Below are positions 23,864 to 33,061 of a stretch of 64,000 bases of DNA, piece after piece. Positions within the stretch are counted from its first letter, which is position 1. Each line of letters starts with the position of its first letter. A program made the translations under genes and the position numbers. Source of the stretch: Chitinophagales bacterium (GTDB lineage: Bacteria; Bacteroidota; Bacteroidia; Chitinophagales; UBA2359); NCBI GenBank assembly GCA_041392475.1, contig JAWKLZ010000001.1, forward strand, positions 2,666,001 through 2,730,000. The letters are read 5' to 3'. Below the pieces are notes generated by a model. That model saw only the letters and a program-made list of their open reading frames with translations, had not been told where the DNA came from and did no database searches.

Positions 23864-24498
23864 CCCCTGAAAGAAAAGCACGTTTTGCAGAAATATTGGA
23901 CAAACGGCAGGCAAGCCTCACCATTATTTTGGAAGATATCATTGACCAACACAATATTTCGGCAGTGTTGAGAAGCTGCGACTCAGTGGGCATTGGTGAA
24001 GTGTATATTATCACTAGCGACAAACTAAAATATTGCAAAATCCGTCCAGAAACTCCCCTTCAATCTTGGAAAGGCAGAAAAATTTCGGCAAGTGCCAATA
24101 AATGGATACACATACATCTGTTTCAATCCATTGAAGAATGTATGGCAGCCGTTAGAGCGAAATACGATTTGATTTATAGCACACACTTATCCGATGATGC
24201 GAAAGATTTGTACGAATTGGATTTGACCCAATCGGTCGCCTTACTATTTGGTAATGAACGGGATGGACTTTCTGATGAAGCCCTGAGTCATGCAGATGGC
24301 AATTTTTGTATTCCACAAGTGGGTATGATCAAAAGCCTCAATATTTCAGTGGCTTGTGCAGTGACTCTTTATGAGGCATACCGCCAACGAAACAAAGCGG
24401 AAATGTATGATACAATGAGTTTGGATGCTGCCGAAAAACAGGCAACTTTGGAGGCTTGGGTACAAAGAGATTTTGATGCGAAACGTAAAGGTAGGTGA
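23860..24498 (+). CDS. trmH: tRNA (Gm18) 2'-O-methyltransferase, SpoU/TrmH family
   Basis: 212 residues from ATG 23860, which overlaps the preceding stop; an extension to 23833 is open but would lie inside the SDR gene. Seen: TPERKARFAEILDKRQASLT, the RNA-contacting HNISAVLRSCDSVGIGEVY, the knotted SAM-binding VALLFGNERDGLS and the closing IPQVGMIKSLNISVACAVTLYEA. This is close to TrmH of Escherichia coli, which methylates G18 in tRNA. It converges on the TetR gene with only four bases between stops. Confidence 0.9.
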   Translation: MTPERKARFAEILDKRQASLTIILEDIIDQHNISAVLRSCDSVGIGEVYIITSDKLKYCKIRPETPLQSWKGRKISASANKWIHIHLFQSIEECMAAVRAKYDLIYSTHLSDDAKDLYELDLTQSVALLFGNERDGLSDEALSHADGNFCIPQVGMIKSLNISVACAVTLYEAYRQRNKAEMYDTMSLDAAEKQATLEAWVQRDFDAKRKGR

Positions 24499-24502
24499 TT
24501 CT

Positions 24503-25090
24503 TTATGCCTTCAACCCATCCAGCAGCAAGTGAAAAAGCTGGTCTGCAATGTCATCGGGTGAAAGTTTGCCATCAGGGCGGTACCAATCGTAGAGCCAAT
24601 TCATTGCAGAAAAAAGACCGAGACAGAAAAAATGAACATCTACGTTTTTGAACTCTTTTCCTTCAATGCCTTTTTCTACAATTTGGTGAAAATCTCGTTC
24701 GTATCGTTTGCGTTGAGCCTTAAATTTTTGGAGGTTTTCTGCATCCAAAGAACGCCATTCGTGCAAAAATACAGCAGAGGCATCTAAGTTCTTCATAATC
24801 ACCTTCACATGCGCTTTGAGGGCTTCACCAAGCATCACTGTTGGCGAAACTTCCATTTTCTTTACCTCTTCAATGGCTTCAAAAAATTGACTGGCAATGT
24901 CAAAGCATATATCTGCCAGTATTTCTTCTTTCCCATTTTTGAAGTGATTGTAAAGGCTTGCAGCTTTGATGCCTACCTCATCTGCAATGTTACGCATTGA
25001 GGTAGCAGCATAACCTTGTTTACGAAACAAGTTTTGAGCAATATTGCGGATATGGGTTTTTCTATCTGTATTGGCAGTATTGGAATTCAT
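24503..25090 (-). CDS. TetR/AcrR family transcriptional regulator
   Basis: 195 residues. DNA-binding helix-turn-helix at about 10-58: HIRNIAQNLFRKQGYAATSMRNIADEVGIKAASLYNHFKNGKEEIL. The C-terminal part (VFLHEWRSLDAENLQKF, WYRPDGKLSPDDIADQL) is like regulators of fatty-acid or acyl-CoA genes. It lies two bases after the permease stop on the same strand, an unusual place for a TetR gene, so it may control that operon or simply be cotranscribed with it. Ligand and operator are not determined. Confidence 0.9.
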   Translation of the reverse strand: MNSNTANTDRKTHIRNIAQNLFRKQGYAATSMRNIADEVGIKAASLYNHFKNGKEEILADICFDIASQFFEAIEEVKKMEVSPTVMLGEALKAHVKVIMKNLDASAVFLHEWRSLDAENLQKFKAQRKRYERDFHQIVEKGIEGKEFKNVDVHFFCLGLFSAMNWLYDWYRPDGKLSPDDIADQLFHLLLDGLKA

Positions 25091-25092
25091 GA

Positions 25093-26148
25093 TTATTTTT
25101 TGAAGGAAACTCTTGGATCTAATATGCCATAAATGACATCTACAAAAATGGTGATGAACACAAACAATACGGCTGCAAACAAAATGGCTCCCATTGCTAC
25201 GGGAAAGTCGAGATTGTTGAGTGCATTGACCGTTTCGTAGCCCAAACCCTTGTAGTCAAAGATGATTTCGATGAAGTAAGCACCTGCCAATACGGATGCC
25301 AACCAACCTGAAATAACGGTGACAACGGGATTCATGGCATTTCGCAAAGCGTGTTTTGCTATCACGGTGTATCTCGATAAGCCTTTGGCGTAGGCAGTGC
25401 GAATGTAGTCTTGTGACAAGGTTTCGATCATGGCGGAGCGTGTCAATTGGACAATAATGGCAATTGGGCGAATTCCCAAAGCAATGGCAGGTAGTATCAA
25501 GTTTTTGAGTACCAATACATCTTCACCATAGTTGTTCATTTCATACAGTTGTCCTGTGTGACTCAGCCCTGTCCAATCGGAGAGGTAGTAACCAAATATC
25601 ATCGCCAACAATATTCCTGAAAAATAGGACGGTTGGGATATACCCAAAATAGATCCGACCAAAATGGTATTGTCCAATCCTGAAAATTGTCGAACGGCTG
25701 CAATAATGCCTAGGAAAATGCCTATGATGGTGGCCCAAGTGATGGCTGCCAAACCCAAAATGATGGTTTTTGGAAGTGCGACCATGAGAATATCCCATAC
25801 CTTTCGTTTGGTTTGATAGGATCGCCGCAAGTAGGGAGTTTTCGTGACCAACACAGTGCTACCGAAAGACATACGTTTGGTATATTCGTATTTTTGTTGA
25901 TTGGCGGGGGTGTCTTCGTGTATCGAAACGGGGGATATGTCTCGTATATACATCGCAAATTGTTCGGGAAGAGACTTGTCCAAACCCAATTCTTTGTTGA
26001 TTGCTTCAACAGTAGCTACATCTGCTCGCTGTCCGAGCGTCAACCTTGCAGGATCGCCCAAACCATTGAAGAGGACAAATACAATCACCGTCACTCCAAA
26101 AAGGACAAGGATACCATATAGAAGTCGTTTGATAATATAAGCAATCAT
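25093..26148 (-). CDS. ABC transporter permease, DppB/OppB type
   Basis: 351 residues. N-terminus MIAYIIKRLLYGILVLFGVTVIVF is the first helix, followed by GDPARLTLGQRAD. Then about six helices, and the EAA-loop signature DYIRTAYAKGLSRYTVIAKHALRNAMNPV, which contacts the ATPase; the end is VDVIYGILDPRVSFKK. A short extra loop (about 75-125, AN-QQKYEYTKRMSFGSTVLVT) precedes the permease domain. No ATPase or binding protein gene lies beside it. The TetR gene follows by two bases, and a lipoprotein gene precedes it by 18. Substrate probably peptides or nickel-type; not determinable. Confidence 0.88.
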   Translation of the reverse strand: MIAYIIKRLLYGILVLFGVTVIVFVLFNGLGDPARLTLGQRADVATVEAINKELGLDKSLPEQFAMYIRDISPVSIHEDTPANQQKYEYTKRMSFGSTVLVTKTPYLRRSYQTKRKVWDILMVALPKTIILGLAAITWATIIGIFLGIIAAVRQFSGLDNTILVGSILGISQPSYFSGILLAMIFGYYLSDWTGLSHTGQLYEMNNYGEDVLVLKNLILPAIALGIRPIAIIVQLTRSAMIETLSQDYIRTAYAKGLSRYTVIAKHALRNAMNPVVTVISGWLASVLAGAYFIEIIFDYKGLGYETVNALNNLDFPVAMGAILFAAVLFVFITIFVDVIYGILDPRVSFKK

Positions 26149-26166
26149 AACCTTACAGATTTAAAA

Positions 26167-27366
26167 TCATTTGACACTCCAAATTCTTTTGAGTGGGTCG
26201 TACTTCAATTGAACAATTCCTACTACGGACGAAACTTTGGATTTGATGGTTTTTAGTGCTGCGTCTGCTTTGCTTTTGTCCGCATAGAAGCGATACACTA
26301 CTGCACATTCCTCGATGCCGTTGTGTGTCAATTGCAGTACATGTGGGATAGCGATACCTTTATCAAGAAAATCGTTGCTTATTTTTCGGGCATTCATACA
26401 GGTATTAACTACTGTCTCATTCCCTTCTTCATCGGTGATTTTTTCCTCTGTTGAAGGTATCCAGCTGACGACTACCAAATACAAATCTTTCCATTGCCTT
26501 TCAACAGATTCCATTTCCGACATACTTTCGATAATGTCATTGGCTACTTTGCTATAATGCAAATCAGGATATTGTTCCACAAATTTTTTGAGTGCATCTA
26601 TATTCGTCGCATTGGGATAAAACTCGGTTGCCAATCCATTGACCATATAGCTCTTGTCAAATTCGCTTTTGACTACATGCACATCTGTCAAAGGAATCAA
26701 TGCTGTTCTAAAATCTTTCTCAATTTTTTGGGTGAAAGCGTGATTGGGATATTTGGCACGCATTTGTTCTCCAAATGCCACCATTTTTCCTTGTCCTTCT
26801 AAATCCAGAAAAGGATATTCCCCCATCATTGAGATGGTTTTGGCACTTTGAAACTCCATATACCATTTGAATACCTCAGAAGCATATTGCTCCATTTCTT
26901 TTTCCAGCATTTCACTTGGTCCTAAATCGAGGTACATGCCCTCGGCATAAATGACCTGCATTCCCAATGTTTTCAATTCCTTATCCAATTTTGCGCCTGC
27001 TGTACTATGGTAAAAAACGCCATCATTGATCGCAATAGGATCCAATACTTCTTTGTGCAAAGCGGTAATAACATCTTTGTCACGCATATCAAACAAATCC
27101 TGCAAATCTTCATCGCTTTTGACCATTTTTGAAGCATTTGTAAGCTTGTACGCGTATACATTCAGTTCTTGGAGCAAGTCACTTTTTTGATGACTGATGC
27201 TATCCAAAACTGGAAAATTTTGTTTTAAAAAATTTGGGCTTATAGATATATCAGCACTTTTGTCATTGGAGTCGTTCGTGGTACTGCTTGAATTTTTATT
27301 TTCACACCCCCAGACAATAAAAAACAAAAGCAAAAAAATACATTGGGCTGTAATGCGACTGAACAT
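26167..27366 (-). CDS. Lipoprotein of unknown function
   Basis: 399 residues. Signal MFSRITAQCIFLLLFFIVWGC with a lipobox (VWGC), then a Ser/Asn/Asp-rich linker and a long, mainly helical exported region (KQNFPVLDSISHQKSDLLQEL, DKDVITALHKEVLDPIAIND, SEMLEKEMEQYASEVFKWY) and a C-terminal mixed part (ECAVVYRFYADKSKADAALK). I do not recognise a named family. It sits 18 bases upstream of the peptide permease gene and may be cotranscribed with it, so a role near that transporter is a guess only. It could be a T9SS- or gliding-independent envelope protein. Confidence 0.75.
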   Translation of the reverse strand: MFSRITAQCIFLLLFFIVWGCENKNSSSTTNDSNDKSADISISPNFLKQNFPVLDSISHQKSDLLQELNVYAYKLTNASKMVKSDEDLQDLFDMRDKDVITALHKEVLDPIAINDGVFYHSTAGAKLDKELKTLGMQVIYAEGMYLDLGPSEMLEKEMEQYASEVFKWYMEFQSAKTISMMGEYPFLDLEGQGKMVAFGEQMRAKYPNHAFTQKIEKDFRTALIPLTDVHVVKSEFDKSYMVNGLATEFYPNATNIDALKKFVEQYPDLHYSKVANDIIESMSEMESVERQWKDLYLVVVSWIPSTEEKITDEEGNETVVNTCMNARKISNDFLDKGIAIPHVLQLTHNGIEECAVVYRFYADKSKADAALKTIKSKVSSVVGIVQLKYDPLKRIWSVK

Positions 27367-27431
27367 AGCCTATAGAATATTATAATAGTGAGAAATTGTA
27401 TTAGCAAAAGTAGTAAAATAGTTGCAATATG

Positions 27432-28178
27432 TCATACAATTCGTTGTCGCATTACCTCATACAAACTCATTGCAGTAGCAACAGACACATTGAAGGAATC
27501 AAAATCGCCTGCCATCGGAATTTTTACCCATTTATCAATCATTCGCAATAAACTGGCATTGATACCGCTATCTTCTGCCCCTACCACTATTGCAGTCGGA
27601 ATGGTCAAGTCTGCTTGGTAAAGCATGGTGTCCGTTTGCAGGGAAGTCGCCAATATCTGTAGTCCGTTTTTTTGTAAGTATTTGACCGAATTTTCTAAGT
27701 CATTGACCTTACATACAGGAATTTTATTCAATGCACCTGCTGATGTTTTTAAGGCTTCTGCGTTGATGCTTGCTGCTCCTTGCGAAGGAATGACCACAGC
27801 ATGAACGCCAGAGCCTAAAGCAGTTCGAGCGATTGCGCCAAAGTTGCGAACATCGGTAATGCCATCACATACCAGAAATAAGGGTACTTCTCCCCTATCA
27901 TAGACATGACTGAGAATGTCTTCGAGCGAATAATACCGAATGAGTGATAAATAGCCTGCTACACCTTGATGGGCGGCATTGCGGGTCAATCTATTGAGTT
28001 TTTCGATAGGCACTTTTTGGATAACCGTATCCGCTTTTGCAGCCAATGACACGATTTCTTTGATGCTGTCACTTTTCAAGCCCCTCTGAACGAATAACTT
28101 ATCTATAGATTTGGCAGACTCCAATGCTTCAAAGATGGGATTTCTGCCGTATATTAGGTTTTTTTCTTTTTTGATCAT
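27432..28178 (-). CDS. rlmB: 23S rRNA (guanosine-2'-O-) methyltransferase RlmB
   Basis: 248 residues. SpoU family enzyme that methylates G2251 of 23S rRNA. Seen: IYGRNPIFEALES at the start, the N-terminal substrate-binding part NAAHQGVAGYLSLI, and the knot with DGITDVRNFGAIARTALGSGVHAV, IVVGAEDSGIN and IPMAGDFDSFNVSVATAMSLYEV. The ordering is as in Escherichia coli RlmB. A second SpoU member, TrmH, is at 23860. The downstream lipoprotein gene starts 65 bases later. Confidence 0.93.
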   Translation of the reverse strand: MIKKEKNLIYGRNPIFEALESAKSIDKLFVQRGLKSDSIKEIVSLAAKADTVIQKVPIEKLNRLTRNAAHQGVAGYLSLIRYYSLEDILSHVYDRGEVPLFLVCDGITDVRNFGAIARTALGSGVHAVVIPSQGAASINAEALKTSAGALNKIPVCKVNDLENSVKYLQKNGLQILATSLQTDTMLYQADLTIPTAIVVGAEDSGINASLLRMIDKWVKIPMAGDFDSFNVSVATAMSLYEVMRQRIV

Positions 28179-28282
28179 GTTTTTTGTTTTTTAAACCCAT
28201 AGGAATGGTTCAAAAATAATTTTAAAATTTTGAATATCAGCAAACAACGTTTTCATTTTTTCCGAGTAGGCTATTTTTATTT

Positions 28283-29050
28283 TCATACCTCCAATACCAA
28301 TCCATCATAAGCCAAAAACACATTTTCGGATAGTTCGCTCTGAACCACATCGTGTAAACCCATTCGGTGGCTTAGGTGGGTAAAATACGCTTTTTCGGGC
28401 TTCAATTCTTCCACCAATACAATTGCCTCTTCTAAGGTAAGGTGTGACCAATGTTCGGTTTTCTTCAAGGTATTGAAGACCACAATTTTACTGCCTCTTA
28501 TTTTGTCCAACTCTTGTGGGGCAATGTACTTGGCATCGGTAATATAGGTAAAATCACCCAATCGAAACCCCAATACAGGCATTTTTCCGTGTATCACTTC
28601 AATGGGAATTACTTTCACGCCATTTACTTCAAAAGGTGTATCGGCATAAATCGTGTGTGCTACAATGCTCGGTGCGCCAGGATACCTGTTTTCGGTAGGA
28701 AAAGCATAAGGAAACGACATTTTCAAGGCGTGTTGGGTGGCGGTGTTGGCATAAATCGGCAAGTCCTTGTCGGTGAGATGGTTGTATGCACGCACATCGT
28801 CTAAGCCCGCTGTGTGGTCTTTGTGTTCGTGGGTGAACAACACCGCATCTAACCGAACAATACCTGCCCTCAACATCTGTTGGCGAAAATCAGGTCCTGT
28901 GTCAATCACCCAGTTCTGCCCCTCTATTTCCACTGCAATCGAAGTTCGCAGCCTTTTGTCCTTGCTGTTGATAGACAAACACACCTCACAAAGGCAGCCA
29001 ATGACTGGCACTCCCATTGAAGTTCCTGTTCCTAAAAAAGTTATTTTCAT
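28283..29050 (-). CDS. MBL-fold metallo-hydrolase, PhnP-like
   Basis: 255 residues. Metallo-beta-lactamase fold with the metal site in LFTHEHKDHTAGLDD (His74, His76, Asp78, His79) and later IEVIHGKMP and FTHLSHRMGLH. An N-terminal cysteine group GCLCEVC (Cys19, 21, 24) is the structural zinc site of PhnP-type phosphodiesterases, which cleave cyclic phosphates. PhnP acts in phosphonate breakdown, but no phn genes are here, so a general phosphodiesterase is more likely. ATG 29050. Confidence 0.85.
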   Translation of the reverse strand: MKITFLGTGTSMGVPVIGCLCEVCLSINSKDKRLRTSIAVEIEGQNWVIDTGPDFRQQMLRAGIVRLDAVLFTHEHKDHTAGLDDVRAYNHLTDKDLPIYANTATQHALKMSFPYAFPTENRYPGAPSIVAHTIYADTPFEVNGVKVIPIEVIHGKMPVLGFRLGDFTYITDAKYIAPQELDKIRGSKIVVFNTLKKTEHWSHLTLEEAIVLVEELKPEKAYFTHLSHRMGLHDVVQSELSENVFLAYDGLVLEV

Positions 29051-29082
29051 CTGTTTCGGGATGCGTTTTGATTTGATGGATT

Positions 29083-29343
29083 CTATTCTTCGACCAACTG
29101 TTTGTAATAGATTTTTGATTTGTCTTCCAATTCTTCAACGTCCACTTCAATTTGCCTCAAAATCTCTATTAGCGACAATATCCGTGCTTCAGTAGAGTGG
29201 TATCTATTGATAACCACCACCTTTTTGCTTTCCAAAATACAATAGCCTGTACTAAAACTACCCTTTCCTGTTCGCACTTCGTAGCCAATCTCTTGGAGCA
29301 AATCCTCCATTTTCTGCAAAGTATGTTTGGTGTATTTGAGCAT
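29083..29343 (-). CDS. Conserved small cytoplasmic protein of unknown function
   Basis: 86 residues from ATG 29343 (MLKYTKHTLQKMEDLLQEIGYEVRTG); the frame extends further upstream into low-complexity sequence. Content: a helix, then GKGSFSTGYCILESKKVVVINRYHSTEARILSLIEILR, an organised alpha/beta pattern seen in small Bacteroidota proteins of unknown role. It is placed 32 bases upstream of the PhnP-like hydrolase on the same strand and is probably cotranscribed. No function is proposed. Confidence 0.7.
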   Translation of the reverse strand: MLKYTKHTLQKMEDLLQEIGYEVRTGKGSFSTGYCILESKKVVVINRYHSTEARILSLIEILRQIEVDVEELEDKSKIYYKQLVEE

Positions 29344-29468
29344 GAAATGAAAATTAAAATGCAAAGTAAAATAAAAAAAATGAACCCAACGGTAACATCC
29401 TCCCATTGAAGTTCATAAAGAGGCAAACAAATCATTTTAACCTTTTAACCTTTTAAAAATTAAATACC

Positions 29469-30062
29469 ATGAAAACTTCAAAATTTTTCGGAATCCTATT
29501 GTTTGCTTTCTTTTCTTTTTTCCTTCAATCAAATGCTGCATTTGCACAAAGAACCATCAGTAAATCAACCACTACAAATGCACGAATATCCAACAAGATT
29601 GATTTGAGTAAAGTTTTGGTCTGCAAACCGAATAGTTTTTATGCACCTTATGTAACCTTCGCCCAAAAATCACCCAATTACAATGTGATGGCTGTCAATG
29701 TGACCTTGGTTTCTTTGTGGAATCACTTCACAGGTCAAGCCGCAGGAAGGCTCACTTACAATGCCAGCACTTGCAGTTTTGTTGGAACAATTGACTTTAG
29801 ATTCAGCGACCGTCTTTATGCCTTCCCCAACTGCAATAATTCGGGCGGAATTTATTTTCCTCAATACCCCTTCGATCCCAATCGTTTGGACAAAGCACAA
29901 ATCAGCATCAACGCTACAACAGGTGTGGTCAGCCTTCAATTGTGGGGCAGCAAAACCTTCGATACCACTGTCACCAAAGGCATCATCAATGGTTTTGAAA
30001 AATCTGCTAATATGATGATTGCCATTACTTCAAAACAGGAAGAAATACCGATAATCAAGTAA
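29469..30062 (+). CDS. Exported protein of unknown function
   Basis: 197 residues. Sec signal MKTSKFFGILLFAFFSFFLQSNAAFAQ with cleavage after AFA. The mature part is beta-rich (VNVTLVSLWNHFTGQAAGRLTYNASTC, IDFRFSDRLYAFPNC) with two cysteines and no T9SS tail. I do not recognise the family. It stands alone, followed by a strong hairpin at 30102. A probable periplasmic or outer-membrane-associated protein. Confidence 0.75.
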   Translation: MKTSKFFGILLFAFFSFFLQSNAAFAQRTISKSTTTNARISNKIDLSKVLVCKPNSFYAPYVTFAQKSPNYNVMAVNVTLVSLWNHFTGQAAGRLTYNASTCSFVGTIDFRFSDRLYAFPNCNNSGGIYFPQYPFDPNRLDKAQISINATTGVVSLQLWGSKTFDTTVTKGIINGFEKSANMMIAITSKQEEIPIIK

Positions 30063-30101
30063 TGGAGGTGAGGTGTATAACTACTTCAATTACATTTTAA
30101 G

Positions 30102-30147
30102 CAACAAAGGCTTTGTAAGATAGAACTTACAAGGCCTTTGTTGTTTT
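30102..30147 (+). terminator. Rho-independent-like terminator
   Basis: AACAAAGGCTTTGTAAG (30103-30119) pairs with CTTACAAGGCCTTTGTT (30126-30142) with one mismatch around a six-base loop, followed by GTTTTG. It lies 40 bases after the exported-protein stop. Confidence 0.7.
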
Positions 30148-30316
30148 GGTGTTTCTATGGATATGAATAAAGTAAGTATTTGTTTTGAAGGAGTAGGTAA
30201 GTAAAAAAAATGAAATGTAGAAAATAAACCTTGAATTTTGATTATAAATTTGTTTATTCCTTTTTTTTAATTAAATTGCAATCAGTAATTTTTATTAACC
30301 ATTAAATGTATTTAAA

Positions 30317-31924
30317 ATGAAAAAAAGAATAATTTTACTATTTGTCGTAACTGTGTGTGTGTGTGTGATTTATAGTTGCACAAAAGATGACAATAGCTCT
30401 GTTGCTCCTACCTTACAAGGTTTTTCTGCCAATAAAACAACTTCTATGAATTACACTTACACTGGTGTCGTAGAGCAAAATGGCAGATTGGTTTTTGATG
30501 ATTTAGATGCTTTTCATATTGTGTTAGACTCATTGGAAAGAAATGATTCCATCTTTTTTGCTACAAATCCCGAACCTGATTTAGTTGATGCTAATGGCAA
30601 TAATATTTTAGGAGAGAATCCTGTTTTAGATGACTTTGAAGACGCATTTTCTAATTTCACTTCTTATCATCGAAAAATAGAAACAGATGAGATAAATACA
30701 ATGAATGCAGGAAACGAATATGATACTCAACCATTAACTGAAGATGATATTCTTGCAACAGTTCTAAATGAAGACGGAGAACTACAAATTGGAACAACAA
30801 TATACAAAATATTAAACGAATGCCAAAGATTATTTATTCATAATGAAGATGAAGCGGCATTGCAACGTTTTAATAATGGAACTACGAATCCTATTTTTGA
30901 GCCTAACCTTGTTAATCATAGCGTATGTTTTAAAATTGGTAAATTTGAAAATGAACATTGTATTCCTTATTTTTCATATTATGTTAGCAATACAAATGGC
31001 TTAAATGTAAGTTTTTACAATAATTCTATACATGGTTTAGGTATTAACCCAACACTTACATGGGACTTTGGAGATGGAAATACCTATACCTCTCCAAATA
31101 CATGGACTGTTCCCGATCACACCTATGCACAAGCAGGTACATATACAGTGTGCTTAAGAATGACAGGTGATTGTGTAGAACAGTATTGTCAGAATATAAC
31201 TGTGGGAAATGTTTCTGCTACTTGTTTTGCAAATTGGACATTTGAATTTAGTAATGCTGCTTTCACTAATGCTAGTTTTTTTAACTCTTCTTATAGTACA
31301 TCTTCATCAGGACTTACTTATAGTTGGAATTTTGACGATGGGAATTCAACCTCTACTCAACAAAATCCGTCTCATACTTTTTCTACTCAAGGCTCATATA
31401 ATGTTTGCTTAACTGTTACAGATGTTAATAATCAATGTTCCGATACTGAATGTCAAGAAATCGAAGTGGGATTATTAGATAATGGTTTATGTGTATGTTT
31501 TCCAAGCCGATGGCAATATGATAATGTTACTATAGGTGATAGAAGAATGAAAAAGACAATAGGAATCGAAAGTTTACCCACAATTGGAATTTCTCATGTT
31601 ATATCAAAAACACGATTCAGAAAACGAGGAACTGCAAATCTATGGTGGAAAAAAAGAGCTGATTTTATTGCTGCTGAACTGTCAGGACAGGTTTATACAT
31701 CTCCAAGTGTACAGATTATCCCTACCTGTGGTCCTAAAGTATCTATTGAGGCTTTCAACCCTAGATACAACAGATCAAAAGCTAGGGCTATATGGCATCG
31801 TGTTCCAACAGGACCGATAAGAATAAAAGAAGTAGGAATAGTTCTAGGTGGGCATCAGTTAGAGGATGATGGTTTTACTTTCCCCCCAGAAATTTTCCCT
31901 TTACCCAATAGTTGTCCTTTCTAA
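30317..31924 (+). CDS. PKD-domain lipoprotein
   Basis: 535 residues. Signal MKKRIILLFVVTVCVCVIYSC with lipobox IYSC (Cys21). A first region (about 40-190) has no known domain. Two PKD domains follow, with LTWDFGDGNTYTSPN...YTVCLRM (about 235-290) and LTYSWNFDDGNSTSTQQNPSHTF...YNVCLTV (about 330-380). The C-terminal 120 residues (RWQYDNVTIGDRRMKKTIGIES, FRKRGTANLWWKKRADFIA, GPKVSIEAFNPRYNRSKARAIW) are strongly basic and unlike PKD; I do not recognise them. PKD units mediate binding to sugars or proteins at the surface. Base composition is richer in A and T than the flanks. Confidence 0.8.
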   Translation: MKKRIILLFVVTVCVCVIYSCTKDDNSSVAPTLQGFSANKTTSMNYTYTGVVEQNGRLVFDDLDAFHIVLDSLERNDSIFFATNPEPDLVDANGNNILGENPVLDDFEDAFSNFTSYHRKIETDEINTMNAGNEYDTQPLTEDDILATVLNEDGELQIGTTIYKILNECQRLFIHNEDEAALQRFNNGTTNPIFEPNLVNHSVCFKIGKFENEHCIPYFSYYVSNTNGLNVSFYNNSIHGLGINPTLTWDFGDGNTYTSPNTWTVPDHTYAQAGTYTVCLRMTGDCVEQYCQNITVGNVSATCFANWTFEFSNAAFTNASFFNSSYSTSSSGLTYSWNFDDGNSTSTQQNPSHTFSTQGSYNVCLTVTDVNNQCSDTECQEIEVGLLDNGLCVCFPSRWQYDNVTIGDRRMKKTIGIESLPTIGISHVISKTRFRKRGTANLWWKKRADFIAAELSGQVYTSPSVQIIPTCGPKVSIEAFNPRYNRSKARAIWHRVPTGPIRIKEVGIVLGGHQLEDDGFTFPPEIFPLPNSCPF

Positions 31925-31998
31925 ATATAACAATCTAAAGATGGTTCTTTCAATTAGATAAAAAATTGAAGGAGCCACCTTTATTTAAATGTTTTCTT

Positions 31999-33048
31999 AT
32001 GAAAAAAAAGATACTCGTTTTTATATTTTACTCTTGTTTTGCTTCAATATGTATTCATGCTCAATCTTATGAGTTTGATTTTTTTTCAGAATCTTACATA
32101 CCTATAGATTCAAATAAATCCACTATTATATTAAAATCAATAAATTGGAGCTGGTCACCATTGAACAGTCAATATTATGCTCCTATCGGCTTTATATTTG
32201 AAATAGAAGAATCTCAAAATGATTCTATTTTTATTTCTCCTCAAGGATTCGTGAATTTCTTCCAAAACTGCAATGCTAATCAATTTGGAGACGTTGTTCC
32301 TCCTATATTGTATGCTTATTTCTCAGCTTTTGATGATAGAGGATGGTGGTTTGGAGATGGAGAGACCCCAATGACTACCATACACTACCTCACAGAAGGG
32401 GAAGAAGGTAATAGAATTTTCAAAATAGAATGGAAAAATGTGGGCTTTTTTGATTCTATTGGAGAAGGTGACGATTTTGTGAATTTTCAAGTATGGTTGT
32501 ATGAGTCAGACAATAGTATAGAGATTCATTTCGGAGCTAGTTTTATTACCAATACAAATGATGAAGATACATGGTTTTATTTTGATGGTCCTCTTATGGC
32601 TTGGATTTACTATACCGATTGTGAATTAACCGCAGATGAGCCTGATATGCTTCTAATAACAGGGGATGAAAACAACCCTAACCATCAGTTTGTCACTACT
32701 GAAGAATTTGTGGCACTTGGAATAAAAACAATTGACAATGCCCCCAACAAAAATATGGTTTATCAATTCAAGCCTACTTCTGTTGACATTGAAGAAGAAA
32801 ACGATTTTGCTTCACAGTTAAAACTTTATCCCACAATTGCAGATAACAACTTGACCTTAACTTTCAGCAAGCCAATTGTTCAAGAATACAATATTGAAGT
32901 TTATACTATTGAAGGTGAATTATTGAAAACTCAAAGTTCAAACACCTCCAATGAAAACATTGATGTTGCGGATTTGCCAAAAGGTCTGTACCTTTTGAAG
33001 GTAAGAAACCAAGAATGGAATCAGATATTTCGTTTTATAAAACCTTAA
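31999..33048 (+). CDS. Secreted protein with T9SS type A sorting domain
   Basis: 349 residues from ATG 31999; the frame reaches back to 31966, but MKKKILVFIFYSCFASICIHAQ is a good Sec signal. The mature body is beta-rich (INWSWSPLNSQYYAPIGFIFEI, FQVWLYESDNSIEIHFG, TSVD) with aromatic residues. The C-terminal 80 residues are a Por-type T9SS sorting domain: LKLYPTIADNNLTL, YNIEVYTIEGELL, ADLPKGLYLLKVR and FRFIKP. Cargo function is unknown. The outer-membrane barrel gene starts 13 bases after the stop, so they are likely cotranscribed. Confidence 0.85.
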   Translation: MKKKILVFIFYSCFASICIHAQSYEFDFFSESYIPIDSNKSTIILKSINWSWSPLNSQYYAPIGFIFEIEESQNDSIFISPQGFVNFFQNCNANQFGDVVPPILYAYFSAFDDRGWWFGDGETPMTTIHYLTEGEEGNRIFKIEWKNVGFFDSIGEGDDFVNFQVWLYESDNSIEIHFGASFITNTNDEDTWFYFDGPLMAWIYYTDCELTADEPDMLLITGDENNPNHQFVTTEEFVALGIKTIDNAPNKNMVYQFKPTSVDIEEENDFASQLKLYPTIADNNLTLTFSKPIVQEYNIEVYTIEGELLKTQSSNTSNENIDVADLPKGLYLLKVRNQEWNQIFRFIKP

Positions 33049-33061
33049 AATCATATCAACT

